Source: Rhizobium vallis
GTDB lineage: Bacteria; Pseudomonadota; Alphaproteobacteria; Rhizobiales; Rhizobiaceae
Reading direction: 5' to 3'
Length of the DNA stretch: 64,000 nucleotides
Assembly: GCF_003985155.1 (NCBI RefSeq)
Contig: NZ_ML133689.1
Location: forward strand, 428,890 to 492,889
The notes beneath the pieces are model-generated. The model saw only the letters and a program-made list of their open reading frames with translations, was not told the DNA's origin and made no database searches. Shown here in pieces: positions 1 through 9,664 of this stretch. The first letter of the stretch is position 1, and each line of letters opens with the position of its first letter. The position numbers and the translations under genes were made by a program.

Positions 1-289
1 CTTCGATGGCGAGACGCGCATGGATCTGGTGCTGTCGCCGAAGGGCGACGAGGATTTCTCGACCGACGGCTTCAAGGGCAAGGCTGTTGTCTGTAGCGTG
101 CGCTTCGTGCCGCGGTCCGGCTACAAGAAGGGCCGCAAGGACATCGATTATCTCAGCAAGAGCGACCGGATGGAAATCTGGTTTGCCAAGTCGGAGGCGG
201 CCAATGTATATGCTCCGGTCTATGTGCGCATTCCCACAGAATATGGAATGGTGACGATCACTGCCGTCAAATACGGCAGCGTTGGCTGA
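1..289 (+). CDS. DUF3108 domain protein, C-terminal part (5' end outside window)
   Basis: An open frame already runs at the left edge (reading from base 2) and ends at TGA 287-289; about 95 residues are visible, so the gene start lies outside. The C-terminal sequence with SVRFVPRSGYKKG and a final VYVRIPTEYG strand pattern resembles the end of DUF3108 proteins, which are exported proteins of unknown function common in alphaproteobacteria. No signal peptide can be judged because the N-terminus is missing. It is followed after 30 bases by a co-oriented transporter gene. The family call rests on remembered similarity of the C-terminal motif only. Confidence 0.7.
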   Translation, partial: FDGETRMDLVLSPKGDEDFSTDGFKGKAVVCSVRFVPRSGYKKGRKDIDYLSKSDRMEIWFAKSEAANVYAPVYVRIPTEYGMVTITAVKYGSVG

Positions 290-319
290 CGGAGCTTTCG
301 CCTCCGTAAAGGGGGACAG

Positions 320-1210
320 GTGAAGCTTCGCGCGACGGCGATCGGTTTTGCGGCCATTCTGATGTGGTCGTTCCTGGCGCTCCTGACGGCCTCTTCCGGC
401 AAGATGCCGCCGTTCCAGCTTTCGGCAATCTGCTTTGCGATCGGCAGTATTCCCGGCCTCGTTGTGCTTATCCTCAACCCCGCGCGGCTGGCACTGCTGA
501 AGCAGCCTGTCCGGGTTTGGATCACCGGTATTGCCGGTCTTTTCGGCTATCACTTCCTTTATTTCACCGCACTCAGGAACGCGCCGGCGGTGGAGGCGGG
601 GCTGATCTCCTATCTCTGGCCGCTTCTGATTGTTGTCGGTTCGGCGCTTCTGCCAGGAGAGCGGCTGCGCTGGTATCACGTGGCGGGCGCGCTTGCCGGG
701 CTTAGCGGCACCTTCCTGATCGTCGGCCGCAACGGCATCGATTTCGATGGGGCTTACGCGGTCGGTTACGGCGCCGCATTCCTCTGCGCCTTCACATGGT
801 CGGGCTATTCCCTGCTGACACGGCGTTTCGAGGCCGTCTCCACGGATGTGGTCACTGGCTTCTGCCTTGCGACCTCCATCCTGTCGTTCTTCTGCCATCT
901 CGGCCTGGAGACGACCGTCTGGCCGGGAAGCAGCTTCGAATGGGTCGCCGTCATCGGGCTCGGCCTCTTTCCGGTGGGGGCCGCCTTCTATGCCTGGGAT
1001 TACGGCGTCAAGAATGGCGATATCCAGATCCTCGGTGCGGCAAGTTATGCCGCGCCGCTGCTTTCGACGCTGATCCTGATGCTGTTCGGATTTGCCGAGC
1101 CGAGCTGGCGCATTGCTCTCGCCTGCCTGCTCGTCACTGGTGGGGCGGTGCTGGCTGCCCAGGAAATGTTCCGCCGCAAAATCCCGGCGCAGTCTGCGGC
1201 AGCGGAGTAG
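320..1210 (+). CDS. EamA/DMT-family transporter
   Basis: A 296-residue integral membrane protein with about ten hydrophobic segments arranged as two tandem EamA repeats (roughly residues 5-140 and 150-285). The N-terminal GFAAILMWSFLALL segment and the second-repeat CAFTWSGYSLL segment are typical of drug/metabolite exporters, the closest remembered type being YddG-like aromatic amino acid or metabolite exporters; the substrate cannot be read from sequence. Translation probably starts at GTG 320, preceded by GGGGGA three bases upstream. It converges on the DUF985 gene with only three bases between stops. Confidence 0.88.
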   Translation: MKLRATAIGFAAILMWSFLALLTASSGKMPPFQLSAICFAIGSIPGLVVLILNPARLALLKQPVRVWITGIAGLFGYHFLYFTALRNAPAVEAGLISYLWPLLIVVGSALLPGERLRWYHVAGALAGLSGTFLIVGRNGIDFDGAYAVGYGAAFLCAFTWSGYSLLTRRFEAVSTDVVTGFCLATSILSFFCHLGLETTVWPGSSFEWVAVIGLGLFPVGAAFYAWDYGVKNGDIQILGAASYAAPLLSTLILMLFGFAEPSWRIALACLLVTGGAVLAAQEMFRRKIPAQSAAAE

Positions 1211-1213
1211 GCG

Positions 1214-1636
1214 TCAACTGCCGGGCTTCCAATCCGGCGGGGCCATCTCGAAGCTCGAAAATTCGAAGCCAGGTGAGACGGTGCAGCCGACCAAGGTGAA
1301 ATCCCCGAGGGTTTCCGCCGATTGCCACCAGTTGGCGGGAACGACCACCTGCGGCCGCTCGCCGGCGGAAAGATTGGTTCCGAGTGTCAGGGGCTCGCTA
1401 ACTTTTCCGTCTTCCGAACGGTGCAGCGCCAGCGGCGCGCCGGCGTAATGATGCCAGACCTCGGCCGCGTCGTGAACGCGGTGCCAGTGCGAGCGCTGTC
1501 CCCTGGTCAGGAGATAATAGATTGCCGTCGAGTGGCCGCGCTCTCCGCCCGCCGTATCGCGGAATGTCTGCACATACCAGCCACCTTCGGGATGCGGCTG
1601 CATGCCGAGTTCGCGGATGATCTCCTCCGGCGACAT
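1214..1636 (-). CDS. DUF985 cupin-fold protein
   Basis: A 140-residue protein matching the DUF985 (cupin_5) family: an N-terminal helix ending in LGMQPHPEGGWY, then the paired cupin strands with SHWHRVHDAAEVWHHYAG and the C-terminal GCTVSPGFEFSSFE. Cupins fold as small beta barrels that often bind metal or sugars; the histidines in HWHR and HH are the likely ligands. The biochemical function is not established. Its start ATG (1634-1636) overlaps the stop of gloB by one base, so it is probably translationally coupled to gloB. Confidence 0.85.
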   Translation of the reverse strand: MSPEEIIRELGMQPHPEGGWYVQTFRDTAGGERGHSTAIYYLLTRGQRSHWHRVHDAAEVWHHYAGAPLALHRSEDGKVSEPLTLGTNLSAGERPQVVVPANWWQSAETLGDFTLVGCTVSPGFEFSSFEMAPPDWKPGS

Positions 1637-2406
1637 CAGAAATTGTCCTTACGCTTGCGGATCTCGGCAAAGACTTCCTCGTTCGTCTTGCCTTCCATGA
1701 CCAGATTGCGGCGGATCACCGGATCGGCGGCGCGCAGGAACGGGTTGGTTTCCTTTTCCAGGCCCAGCGTCGTCGGAATGGTGAATTTGCCTTCGGCGCG
1801 CAGGGCTTCGATCTCGGCGGCGCGGCTCTTCAGGCGCTCATTGCCGGGATCGACCGTCAGTGCGAAACGGGCGTTGGACAATGTGTATTCGTGGCCGAAA
1901 TAGACTGATGTTTCATCCGGCAGAACGGCGAGCTTCTGCAGCGAGTGCCACATGTCGGCGGCAGGGCGTTCGAACAGCCGGCCGCAGCCGAGTGCAAACA
2001 GCGTGTCGGCGGCAAAGAGCAGCTTGTCGTCGACGAAGTGATAGCAGATATGGCCGGCGGTGTGGCCCGGTGTTTCGATGACGTTGACCATGTGATCGCC
2101 GAAATGGAAGCTGTCGCCATCGGCCATCGTCCGGTCGAGGCCGGGAATGGCGATGGCCTCGTTGATCGGGCCGATGATTTCGCAGCCGAACCGCTCCTTC
2201 AGCGCCAGATTGGCGGCGACATGGTCGGTGTGGTGGTGGGTGGTGAAGATATGGGTGATCTTCCAGCCGCGCCGCGTCGCGGCTTCCAGAATCGGCGCCT
2301 CCTCTGGCGCGTCGATCGCCGCGGTAAACCCTGTCTCCACGTCGTGCACCAGAACGCCGAAATTGTCGGTGCGGCAGAGAAAAACGTCTAATTCCAAAGG
2401 TTTCAT
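1636..2406 (-). CDS. gloB: hydroxyacylglutathione hydrolase (glyoxalase II)
   Basis: A 256-residue metallo-beta-lactamase-fold thioesterase that hydrolyses S-lactoylglutathione to lactate and glutathione, the second step of methylglyoxal detoxification in the cytosol. The binuclear metal motif THHHTDH is at residues 56-62, followed by PGHTAGH, the FAADTLF aspartate motif and FGHEYT; the C-terminal substrate-binding helical part (NPFLRA) is present, so this is a full-length type II enzyme. The ATG at 2406 ([10 protein letters not shown]) was chosen over an upstream in-frame ATG at 2487 because conserved sequence begins here. First gene of a two-gene operon with the DUF985 cupin, divergent from a methyltransferase. 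Confidence 0.95.
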   Translation of the reverse strand: MKPLELDVFLCRTDNFGVLVHDVETGFTAAIDAPEEAPILEAATRRGWKITHIFTTHHHTDHVAANLALKERFGCEIIGPINEAIAIPGLDRTMADGDSFHFGDHMVNVIETPGHTAGHICYHFVDDKLLFAADTLFALGCGRLFERPAADMWHSLQKLAVLPDETSVYFGHEYTLSNARFALTVDPGNERLKSRAAEIEALRAEGKFTIPTTLGLEKETNPFLRAADPVIRRNLVMEGKTNEEVFAEIRKRKDNF

Positions 2407-2495
2407 CGTCAAATAATCCCTTGTCCCACGACTCTCGCGGGAATGTAGAGAGTCCGGCCTTGAAGTCCAACAGCCCGCTGATAACATTTATCGCA

Positions 2496-3236
2496 ATGCA
2501 CGCCGATATTGTCGACCTACGTCAGTTCTATCATTCCGAACTCGGACGCCTCGCCGAGCAGTCGATTGCCATGGCGCTGTCCTCGCTCTGGGTGCGGCTG
2601 CCGCAGGAGCGTCTGGTCGGCCTCGGTTATGCCGTGCCTTTCCTCGACCGCTTCCAGGCCGATACCGAACGCACTTTCGCCTTCATGCCCGCCGGGCAGG
2701 GCGCGGTGAACTGGCCGATGGGCTCGCTTTCGTCGACGACGCTTGTCTTCGACGAGGAACTGCCGCTGCCGGATTCGTCGATCGACCGGGTGCTGATGGT
2801 GCATTCGCTGGAATTTGCCGAGAGCCCGCGCGAGACGCTGAAGGAGCTCTGGCGGGTGCTGGCGCCGGGCGGACGGCTCATCATCGTCGTACCGAACCGG
2901 AGAGGGGTCTGGGCACGCATGGAGCATACGCCCTTCGGCTCGGGCCGGCCCTATTCGCGCGGCCAGCTGACGCATCTGCTGCGCGAAACGAATTTCACGC
3001 CGGGGGCGACGGCCGAGGCGCTGTTCTTTCCGCCTTCCAAGCTCAGGACCATCCTGCGCCTTCGCCGCGCCTTCGAGCGGATCGGCCGAACGCTGTGGCC
3101 GGCCTTCTCGGGCGTCATCATCGTCGAGGCGCAGAAGCGGCTCTATCAAGGCCTGCCGGTCGCCGCGCGCGCCTCGCGCCGCGTCTTCGTGCCGGTTCTT
3201 GCACCCCATGGCGTGCCGACGACGCGCAGCCGGTGA
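2496..3236 (+). CDS. class I SAM-dependent methyltransferase
   Basis: A 246-residue protein with a Methyltransf_11-like core: PDSSIDRVLMVHSLEF, then LKELWRVLAPGGRLIIVVPN, the motif of SAM methyltransferases around residues 90-135. Motif I is degenerate (VGLGYAVPFL instead of GxGxG), a pattern found in a family conserved beside gloB in Rhizobiales. The C-terminal half contains arginine-rich helices and no recognisable extra domain. Start ATG 2496 (MHADIVDLRQFY) is preferred to the in-frame ATG 2421, which lies within the divergent gloB promoter region. Substrate unknown. Confidence 0.82.
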   Translation: MHADIVDLRQFYHSELGRLAEQSIAMALSSLWVRLPQERLVGLGYAVPFLDRFQADTERTFAFMPAGQGAVNWPMGSLSSTTLVFDEELPLPDSSIDRVLMVHSLEFAESPRETLKELWRVLAPGGRLIIVVPNRRGVWARMEHTPFGSGRPYSRGQLTHLLRETNFTPGATAEALFFPPSKLRTILRLRRAFERIGRTLWPAFSGVIIVEAQKRLYQGLPVAARASRRVFVPVLAPHGVPTTRSR

Positions 3237-3317
3237 TGCCGTTCCCGGCTCTCGACAAGAACGGCATTCCGCTTTAATGCCACTTGGTCATTTTCCGGAA
3301 AAATCCAAGGTCGACCC

Positions 3318-4427
3318 ATGAGCGTTGAGATGAGCAAGCCCGTTCCGCGTCCCGGTATTCTCGATATCGCCGCCTATGTGCCGGGCAAGGAACATGCGCC
3401 GGGCGTTGCCCGCGTCTACAAGCTTTCGTCCAACGAAACGCCGCTCGGGGCGAGCCCGAAAGCGATCGAAGCCTTCAAGGCGGCCGCCGACAATCTGGGG
3501 CGTTATCCCGACGGGCAGGCAATCGAACTGCGCGAGGCGATCGCCGCCGTGCATGGCCTCAATCCGGCAAACATCCTCTGCGGCAACGGTTCCGACGAAC
3601 TGCTCGGCCTGCTCTGCCACGTCTATCTCGGTGCCGGCGACGAGGGCATCATCACCGAGCATGGTTTCCTCGTCTACAAGATCCAGATCCTGGGCGTGGG
3701 TGCGACCCCCGTCGTTGTTAGGGAAAAGAACCATACCGTCGATGTCGACGCGATTCTCGCCGCGGTAACCGAAAGGACGAAGATCGTCTTCATCGCCAAT
3801 CCCGGCAATCCCACCGGCACCTATGTTCCCGTCAGCGAAATCCGCCGCCTGCAGGCAGGCCTGCCGAAACATGTCGTGCTCGTGCTCGATGCGGCTTACG
3901 CAGAATATGTGCGCCGCAACGATTACGAAGCCGGTATCGAGGTTGTGTCTTCCAACGCCAATGTGGTGATGACCCGCACCTTCTCGAAGGCCTACGGTCT
4001 TGCGGCGCTGCGCGTCGGCTGGATGTATGCGCCCGCCGATATTGTCGATGCGGTGAACCGCGTGCGCGCTCCGTTCAACCTGAATGCGGCGGCGATTGCC
4101 GCCGGTGCCGCGGCCATCCGCGACCAGGCCTTCGTCCAGCAGGCCGTCTCATTCAACCAGATGTGGGTGGAGACGCTGACGGAGGCCCTCGAAGCGATCG
4201 GGCTGAAAGTGACGCCCTCCGTCGCCAATTTCGTCCTCATCCATTTCCCTGACATCGACGGTAAGCGCGCGGCGGATGCCGACGGGTTCCTCACCAGCCG
4301 CGGTTACATCCTGCGCGCCATGCGCGGCTACGGCTTTTCCAATGCGCTGCGCATGAGCGTCGGCCCCGAAGAGGCCAATCGCGGCGTCATTGCCGCGCTC
4401 GGCGAATTCATGGGACGTCAGGCATGA
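3318..4427 (+). CDS. hisC: histidinol-phosphate aminotransferase
   Basis: A 369-residue fold-type I PLP aminotransferase that interconverts imidazole-acetol phosphate and histidinol phosphate; close paralogues also transaminate aromatic keto acids. Visible marks are SSNETPLG near residue 37, NPGNPTG at 161-167, DAAY at 191-194 and the PLP lysine K224 in [18 protein letters not shown] 3318 or ATG 3330 could be the start. It overlaps tyrC by four bases (ATGA), so the pair is translationally coupled. Because tyrC makes tyrosine precursors, this copy may serve in the tyrosine/phenylalanine branch as well as in histidine synthesis; this is inference from context. Confidence 0.93.
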   Translation: MSVEMSKPVPRPGILDIAAYVPGKEHAPGVARVYKLSSNETPLGASPKAIEAFKAAADNLGRYPDGQAIELREAIAAVHGLNPANILCGNGSDELLGLLCHVYLGAGDEGIITEHGFLVYKIQILGVGATPVVVREKNHTVDVDAILAAVTERTKIVFIANPGNPTGTYVPVSEIRRLQAGLPKHVVLVLDAAYAEYVRRNDYEAGIEVVSSNANVVMTRTFSKAYGLAALRVGWMYAPADIVDAVNRVRAPFNLNAAAIAAGAAAIRDQAFVQQAVSFNQMWVETLTEALEAIGLKVTPSVANFVLIHFPDIDGKRAADADGFLTSRGYILRAMRGYGFSNALRMSVGPEEANRGVIAALGEFMGRQA

Positions 4428-5350
4428 GCGTGCAGTTCGACCGCATCGCGCTGATCGGCATCGGCCTCATCGGCTCTTCGCTAGCCTATGACATCAGGCG
4501 GCTCGGCCTGACGAAGGAGATCGTCGTTGCGACACGCAGCGCCGATACGCTGAAGCGCGCCGAAGAACTCGGCCTCGGCGACCGCTACACGACGTCTTCG
4601 GCGGATGCCGTCAGGGATGCCGACCTCATCATCGTTTCGGTTCCGGTCGGCGCTTCGGAAAGCGTGGCGAAAGAGATCGCGGGAAGTCTGAAGCCGGGGG
4701 CTATCGTCACCGACGTCGGCTCCACCAAGGCTTCCGTCATCGCGCAGATGCAGCCGCATATGCCTGATAACGTGCATTTCATCCCTGGCCATCCGCTGGC
4801 CGGCACGGAGAAATCCGGCCCGGATGCCGGTTTTCCCGGTCTCTTCGAAGGCCGCTGGTGCATCTTCACACCAGTCGCAGGCACTGACGAAGCGGCGCTG
4901 AAGCGGCTGCGCAATTTCTGGGAGGCGCTTGGCTCGAAGGTCGACGAAATGGATGCAGAGCATCATGACAAGGTGCTGGCGATCGTCTCCCACCTGCCGC
5001 ATATCATCGCCTATAACATCGTCGGCACCGCCGACGATCTGGAGACGGTGACCGAGTCCGAGGTCATCAAATATTCGGCGTCGGGCTTTCGCGATTTTAC
5101 CCGCCTGGCCGCTTCCGACCCGACGATGTGGCGCGACGTCTGCCTGCACAACCGCGATGCGATTCTGGAAATGCTGGCGCGTTTCTCGGAAGATCTCGCC
5201 TATCTGCAGCGGGCGATCCGCTGGGGCGAGGGTGACAAGATTTTCGAACTTTTCACCCGCACACGCGCCATCCGCCGCTCGATCATCCAGGCCGGCCAGG
5301 ATGTCGACGCACCGGATTTCGGCCGCCCCCATCCGCTGGATAAGAAGTAG
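4424..5350 (+). CDS. tyrC: prephenate/arogenate (cyclohexadienyl) dehydrogenase
   Basis: A 308-residue NAD(P)-dependent dehydrogenase that oxidatively decarboxylates prephenate or arogenate on the way to tyrosine. The Rossmann motif [14 protein letters not shown] is at residues 8-21; the catalytic-histidine region reads [15 protein letters not shown], followed by [13 protein letters not shown]. No fused chorismate mutase or ACT domain is present, matching the stand-alone TyrC type. The start codon overlaps the hisC stop, and the gene converges with the DUF2125 gene after 27 bases. Confidence 0.94.
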   Translation: MSVQFDRIALIGIGLIGSSLAYDIRRLGLTKEIVVATRSADTLKRAEELGLGDRYTTSSADAVRDADLIIVSVPVGASESVAKEIAGSLKPGAIVTDVGSTKASVIAQMQPHMPDNVHFIPGHPLAGTEKSGPDAGFPGLFEGRWCIFTPVAGTDEAALKRLRNFWEALGSKVDEMDAEHHDKVLAIVSHLPHIIAYNIVGTADDLETVTESEVIKYSASGFRDFTRLAASDPTMWRDVCLHNRDAILEMLARFSEDLAYLQRAIRWGEGDKIFELFTRTRAIRRSIIQAGQDVDAPDFGRPHPLDKK

Positions 5351-5377
5351 CGGCCAACGCTTGACAGGCCGGATCGG

Positions 5378-6394
5378 CTAGATCGGCGGAATCCGGCCAA
5401 GCGGGATGAAGCCGCTGACAGTGGCGTTGCCGTGATCGACGACGAGATCGACCGAGACCTTGTCGCTGCCGTTGGCTAGCGCCTTCAGGAGCTTCGTCGC
5501 CGTGTTCACCGTGGAGGCGATATCCGGGAAGGCTTGTTTCAGGCTATGGCCCCAGGGGCCGAGCTGTTCGATCTCCAGTTTGAATTTTCCCGACAGGAAG
5601 CCCTGTTCGTCGAAGGAGAAGGGACCGGTCAGGGTCATGACCTTTCCGTCGCCGATATCGGCGACGATACGGCGCAGTTCGCCGTTGGCACCATTGAGGC
5701 CGTTCGGATCACTGCCGTCGATCAGGCCGGCCTTGCCGGCGACGGTCAGGTCGATGCTGGCGGAGAGTTTCGGGAAGATCTGCGGCCAGTCCTTGATCGC
5801 CGTGTTTGCATCCTGCACGGAGATCGCGCCGTCGAGGTCGGCTCCATTCTGGCGGAGATGAATTTCGGTGTGGGCGGCATCGAAGCTGATGGTCTGGCCG
5901 GTGAACGAGGAGACCGCCGTGGCTTTCAGGCCGTCGATGACGGTCGAGCTGCGGTCGATGCCCTTGAGCCTGGTTGCAAGGCTCGATTGCAGGTTTGCCC
6001 ATTGGGCCGAGATCGAAAGGCCGTTGCTGGTGCGGATTTCTGCCGGCGAATCGAGCTCCCAGACGATATGGCCGGGCGCATAGACCTGGGCTGCCGAGCG
6101 CAGCGCCCCGAAGCTGGCCGAGACGCCGTTGACGTTGTCGTCGACATCGATCTTGGAGCAGAATAGGCCGATGCGGAAGGGATAGCCGCGGAATTCGATA
6201 TCGGAGCATTCGCCGCTGACGCCCGCCTGATTGCCTGGCGCGATTGCTTTCAGCACCGTGGTTTTCAACGCCGACGCCGCATAGAACCAGCCGCCGGTGT
6301 AAAGTGCGATTACCAGGAGGATGCCGCCGCCCAACAACCAGAATTTCTTGCCGCTGCTGGATTCGCCGCTGCCGGATCGGCTTGACGCTGCCAT
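5378..6394 (-). CDS. DUF2125 domain protein, membrane anchored
   Basis: A 338-residue protein with one N-terminal transmembrane segment (about residues 17-38, LLGGGILLVIALYTGGWFY) followed by a long beta-rich periplasmic portion with repeated AQVYAPGHIVWELDSPAE-like strands. This is the architecture of DUF2125 proteins, conserved in alphaproteobacteria and of unknown function. A short serine/glycine-rich segment precedes the anchor. The ATG at 6394 was chosen because the upstream extension to 6478 would run into the divergent ChaC-like gene. Confidence 0.85.
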   Translation of the reverse strand: MAASSRSGSGESSSGKKFWLLGGGILLVIALYTGGWFYAASALKTTVLKAIAPGNQAGVSGECSDIEFRGYPFRIGLFCSKIDVDDNVNGVSASFGALRSAAQVYAPGHIVWELDSPAEIRTSNGLSISAQWANLQSSLATRLKGIDRSSTVIDGLKATAVSSFTGQTISFDAAHTEIHLRQNGADLDGAISVQDANTAIKDWPQIFPKLSASIDLTVAGKAGLIDGSDPNGLNGANGELRRIVADIGDGKVMTLTGPFSFDEQGFLSGKFKLEIEQLGPWGHSLKQAFPDIASTVNTATKLLKALANGSDKVSVDLVVDHGNATVSGFIPLGRIPPI

Positions 6395-6444
6395 GATGTT
6401 CTCCAATGGTGAGTCGCAAATGTGATTCCGGTCTGGCGTGCGAT

Positions 6445-6975
6445 ATGGACGAATTTTGGGTATTTGGCTACGGCTCACTGATGTGGAATCCGGGCTTCGA
6501 GTTTTTGGAACGCGCAGAGGCTCTGGTGCATGGCTACAGGCGTTCGCTCTGCGTTCGCTCCTTCGTCCATCGCGGCACCCGCGACAATCCGGGCCTTGTT
6601 CTCGGCCTCGATAGAGGCGGAGCCTGTCGCGGCATGGCGTTCCGTATTTCGCCGAAAAAATGGGATGAGGTGATCGATTATCTCCGCGCCCGCGAACTCG
6701 TCACCAACGTCTATCTGGAGCGCCGGGTGCGGCTGCAGTTTACCGGCGGCCGCAGGACAGAAGCGGTCTCCTACATCGTCGATCGCGACCATGAGCAATA
6801 TGCAGGCAGCCTCGATGCGCTGGAGGCGGCGCAGGTGGTCAACGTCGCCACGGGCCAGTCCGGCCCGAACGATGCCTATGTCTTCAATACGCTGGCGCAT
6901 CTGAAGCAGATGGGCATTCGCGACCATTGGCTGGAGCAGGTCGTCGGCGAAGTGGAGCGGCTGCGCGCCGCCTGA
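6445..6975 (+). CDS. ChaC-like gamma-glutamylcyclotransferase
   Basis: A 176-residue protein of the ChaC/GGCT fold. The signature VFGYGSLMW lies at residues 6-14 and the gamma-glutamyl-binding segment includes YLERRVRLQF; family members degrade glutathione to 5-oxoproline and Cys-Gly. The start ATG 6445 places the motif near the N-terminus as in the family; an upstream ATG at 6406 is in frame but overlaps the divergent promoter space. Only 50 bases separate it from the DUF2125 gene, so the two promoters must overlap. Together with gloB nearby it gives two glutathione-linked enzymes within 5 kb. Confidence 0.9.
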   Translation: MDEFWVFGYGSLMWNPGFEFLERAEALVHGYRRSLCVRSFVHRGTRDNPGLVLGLDRGGACRGMAFRISPKKWDEVIDYLRARELVTNVYLERRVRLQFTGGRRTEAVSYIVDRDHEQYAGSLDALEAAQVVNVATGQSGPNDAYVFNTLAHLKQMGIRDHWLEQVVGEVERLRAA

Positions 6976-6977
6976 TC

Positions 6978-7802
6978 TCAAGCCGTCGCCGCCGTCTTCA
7001 GCTTGCGCAGTTCCGCGAGCCTTTCGACCGCCGTCGGCGGCAATGGCAGATGTGGATTGCGCTCGACGGTATCGATGAGGAGCTCGTCGCTTGCCCGCTC
7101 CGTCACCTCGATCAGCTGGGCGAAGAAGGCATCCGGGTCCATCCCCGGCATGATCGGCGGCAGGATCTTCACCTTGAAATGGCCGGGATAACGCCGGAAG
7201 CTCCGCCGCGGCCAGAAGAGACCGGGATGCATGGCAATCGGCACGACGGGGATGCCGAGATCGCGATACATGCGGGCGATGCCGTATTTATAGACCGGCT
7301 CGGCGCCCGGCGGGCGGCGGGTGCCCTCGGGATAGATGATGAGCTGGCGGCCGGTCGAAAGCTCCTCTTTCGTGCGTTTCAGCACTTCCACCATCACCTT
7401 GCCGCGGGCGCCGCGGTCGACCGGGATCATGCGCTGCTTCTTGGCATACCAGCCGAAGAGCGGAATCCACATCAGCTCGCGCTTCAGAATGTAGACCGGA
7501 TCCTTCAGTCTGGGCAGCAGCGCATAGGTATCCCAGAAAGACTGGTGCTTCGGTGCCAGGATGAAGCTGCCGCCAGGCAGGTTTTCCAGACCTTCGACCT
7601 CGAAGGTCGTGCCGACGATGACGCGCATCAGCCAGTGGTTGGAGCGTGCCCAGTTCTTCGGGATCGCATAGGCCGTCAGGCGCGGAACCACGAAATAATA
7701 GGGCGAGAGCACGATCATCCGGATGATGAGGTTGGCGTAGAAGATCGTGTTGAAGAGAATAGAACGCAGGGCGATCATGAAACTTTCCCGAGGCATGCTC
7801 AC
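6978..7802 (-). CDS. plsC: 1-acyl-sn-glycerol-3-phosphate acyltransferase
   Basis: A 274-residue membrane-associated acyltransferase that esterifies lysophosphatidic acid at sn-2 in phospholipid synthesis. The catalytic HX4D motif is HQSFWD (H86-D91) and the substrate motif is YPEGTRRPPG (EGTR 159-162). Hydrophobic N-terminal helices (residues 9-40) precede the catalytic domain. The ATG 7778 (MIALRSILF) is an alternative start. It is the last gene of the minus-strand run ftsE-ftsX-ydcF-like-plsC. Confidence 0.92.
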   Translation of the reverse strand: MSMPRESFMIALRSILFNTIFYANLIIRMIVLSPYYFVVPRLTAYAIPKNWARSNHWLMRVIVGTTFEVEGLENLPGGSFILAPKHQSFWDTYALLPRLKDPVYILKRELMWIPLFGWYAKKQRMIPVDRGARGKVMVEVLKRTKEELSTGRQLIIYPEGTRRPPGAEPVYKYGIARMYRDLGIPVVPIAMHPGLFWPRRSFRRYPGHFKVKILPPIMPGMDPDAFFAQLIEVTERASDELLIDTVERNPHLPLPPTAVERLAELRKLKTAATA

Positions 7803-7866
7803 GCGACCGGCCTACACGATATTGCCCGCCATAAAAAGCGTTTGATGACGCCTTGGCCCAAAAGCC

Positions 7867-8583
7867 TCAGTCCGAGGCGGAAAGGCTTGTCGAGCGCAGC
7901 CCGGTGTGGCGACCGAAGCCGGTGACGTTGCGGGCGCCGGCCAGCAGCACCTTCACATATTCGGCGAGCATGACGCGCATCGCATTCGGATCGGTAAACC
8001 AGTTGCGGGTCTTCAAATCCGAATTGACCACCGGATAGGGAATGAACTCGATGTCGGGATCGACGTAGGAAAGCTCGGCGAGGCTGCGCGGCATATGGTA
8101 GTTGTTGGTGACGACGATGACGCTCCTGTATCCGTTGGCATGGATCCAGTTTGAGGCCTCCTCGGCGTTGCCGATCGTGTCTATGGCATCGTGGCCGATA
8201 TCGACGCAGCAGGAGAAGAGATCGGCCGAACCCTGCGTCATCTTGCGGATCTGCCTCGGCGTCGTTGTCGGATGGACGCCCGAGATCAGCAGCCGCTTGC
8301 CAGCGCCCTTCTGCAGCAGTTCCACGGCCTGGTCGATGCGCTGGTAACCGCCGGTCAGCACCACGATCGCATCCGCCTTCGGTTCGGCCGGGGGCTTCAG
8401 CGTCGTCACGGAATCGGCGAAACGCAGGAAGCCGCCGAACAACAGGGCGATCGCCAGCACGCAGGCAAAGCCCCCCCAGCGCAGCAGGCGACGGATCAGC
8501 CCGCGCCGCGGCGGCAGACCCGCCGGGCGATGAAGCTCCGGGCCCTGCCGAATCGGGTTGCGTGTCGTATGGCCCATGGTCAT
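7867..8583 (-). CDS. YdcF/SanA-type (DUF218) envelope protein
   Basis: A 238-residue protein with a basic N-terminus, one transmembrane segment near residues 36-52 (GFACVLAIALLFGGFL) and a DUF218 domain beginning ADAIVVLTGGYQRIDQAVELL. The conserved NAEEASNW and VVTNNYHMPRS motifs of ElyC/SanA/YdcF proteins are present. Members affect cell-envelope integrity and undecaprenyl-phosphate-linked processes, but no enzymatic reaction is settled. Position downstream of ftsEX fits an envelope or division role. Alternative start at 8577. Confidence 0.88.
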   Translation of the reverse strand: MTMGHTTRNPIRQGPELHRPAGLPPRRGLIRRLLRWGGFACVLAIALLFGGFLRFADSVTTLKPPAEPKADAIVVLTGGYQRIDQAVELLQKGAGKRLLISGVHPTTTPRQIRKMTQGSADLFSCCVDIGHDAIDTIGNAEEASNWIHANGYRSVIVVTNNYHMPRSLAELSYVDPDIEFIPYPVVNSDLKTRNWFTDPNAMRVMLAEYVKVLLAGARNVTGFGRHTGLRSTSLSASD

Positions 8584-8650
8584 GAATCGTGATTATACGC
8601 TGATTGCGGCGCAGAACAGACGCTTTCATGGCAAAACGGCATGGTCACGA

Positions 8651-9664
8651 TCAACTTGCAATGCCGTCGGTGCGCGTCGGATCCGAACGCAATGTATCGA
8701 TTTCGTAGATCGTCCGCATGACGGTCAGCCGTGCCGTGATTGTCGTCAGCAGCGCGATCACGATCATCGTTGCGAAGATGCCGGCATAACCGAGCACGCC
8801 GACGGAGAAGGTGCCGAAGAGTGCGGTCGCCTGATCCGTTTCCGGGGTGGCCAGGGTGCGGCTCTGCCAGAAGCCGGCGGTGGCGAAGAAGAGCGCGGCG
8901 AGCGCGCTGCCGATCGCCGAGCCCTTGAGGCTGATCTTCAGGAAGTGCTTCTGGAATTCGGTGGCGACGAAGGAGCTTTCGGCGCCGACGAAATGCAGCA
9001 CCTCGACGACGTGGCGGTTGCCCGACAGGGCCCCGCGCGTGGCGAAGACGACGGTGAGAACCATTGCGGTGAAGACCAGGAGCAGGATGCCGGTGCCGAT
9101 CATCACGGTCGTGTGCGCCATGGACACCAGCCGGTCGACCCAGGTGCGGTGGTCGTCAAGGCTCGCCTGCGGGATGCTGTCCTTCAGGAGCGACCGCATC
9201 GCGTCGAAATCCGGCGGACTGCTCTCGTCGATGGTGATGACCACGAGGCGGGGAACAGGCAGGTCCTTGAGATCGAGGCCGGGGCCGAGCCACGGTTCGA
9301 GCAGGCGGGCGGTCGCCGCCTCGTCGACGATCTGGCCGCTCTTGGTGCCGACGAAGGTCATGGCCAGGTCGCGTGCCTGCGTCAGCGCCTTTTCCATGTC
9401 GAGATTGTCGTCGGGCTTGATCTGGATGGTGATCTCGCGGGAGATCTGGCTCTCCCAGCTTGCCGCCGTCGAACGCACCATGCTGACGCCGCCGAGCGTC
9501 AGGCAGGCGAGAAAGGCCATGATGGCGATGACCACCATCAGGGCATTGCCCTGGATGTTGGACGGCGGCAGGATCGGCGCGGTCGGGCGCACGCGCATTT
9601 CCGGCCGCTTCTGCTGGGCCTGGGCCGGCGCCTTCTCACGGCTTCTGGATGGGGGCTCAGTCAT
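8651..9664 (-). CDS. ftsX: cell division ABC transporter permease FtsX
   Basis: A 337-residue permease with a basic cytoplasmic N-terminus, a first transmembrane helix (around residues 43-68, LMVVIAIMAFLACLTLGGVSM), an extracytoplasmic loop of about 100 residues and three further helices, the standard FtsX layout. FtsX partners FtsE at the division site and activates peptidoglycan hydrolases through its periplasmic loop. The gene overlaps ftsE by eight bases, indicating coupled translation. Confidence 0.95.
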   Translation of the reverse strand: MTEPPSRSREKAPAQAQQKRPEMRVRPTAPILPPSNIQGNALMVVIAIMAFLACLTLGGVSMVRSTAASWESQISREITIQIKPDDNLDMEKALTQARDLAMTFVGTKSGQIVDEAATARLLEPWLGPGLDLKDLPVPRLVVITIDESSPPDFDAMRSLLKDSIPQASLDDHRTWVDRLVSMAHTTVMIGTGILLLVFTAMVLTVVFATRGALSGNRHVVEVLHFVGAESSFVATEFQKHFLKISLKGSAIGSALAALFFATAGFWQSRTLATPETDQATALFGTFSVGVLGYAGIFATMIVIALLTTITARLTVMRTIYEIDTLRSDPTRTDGIAS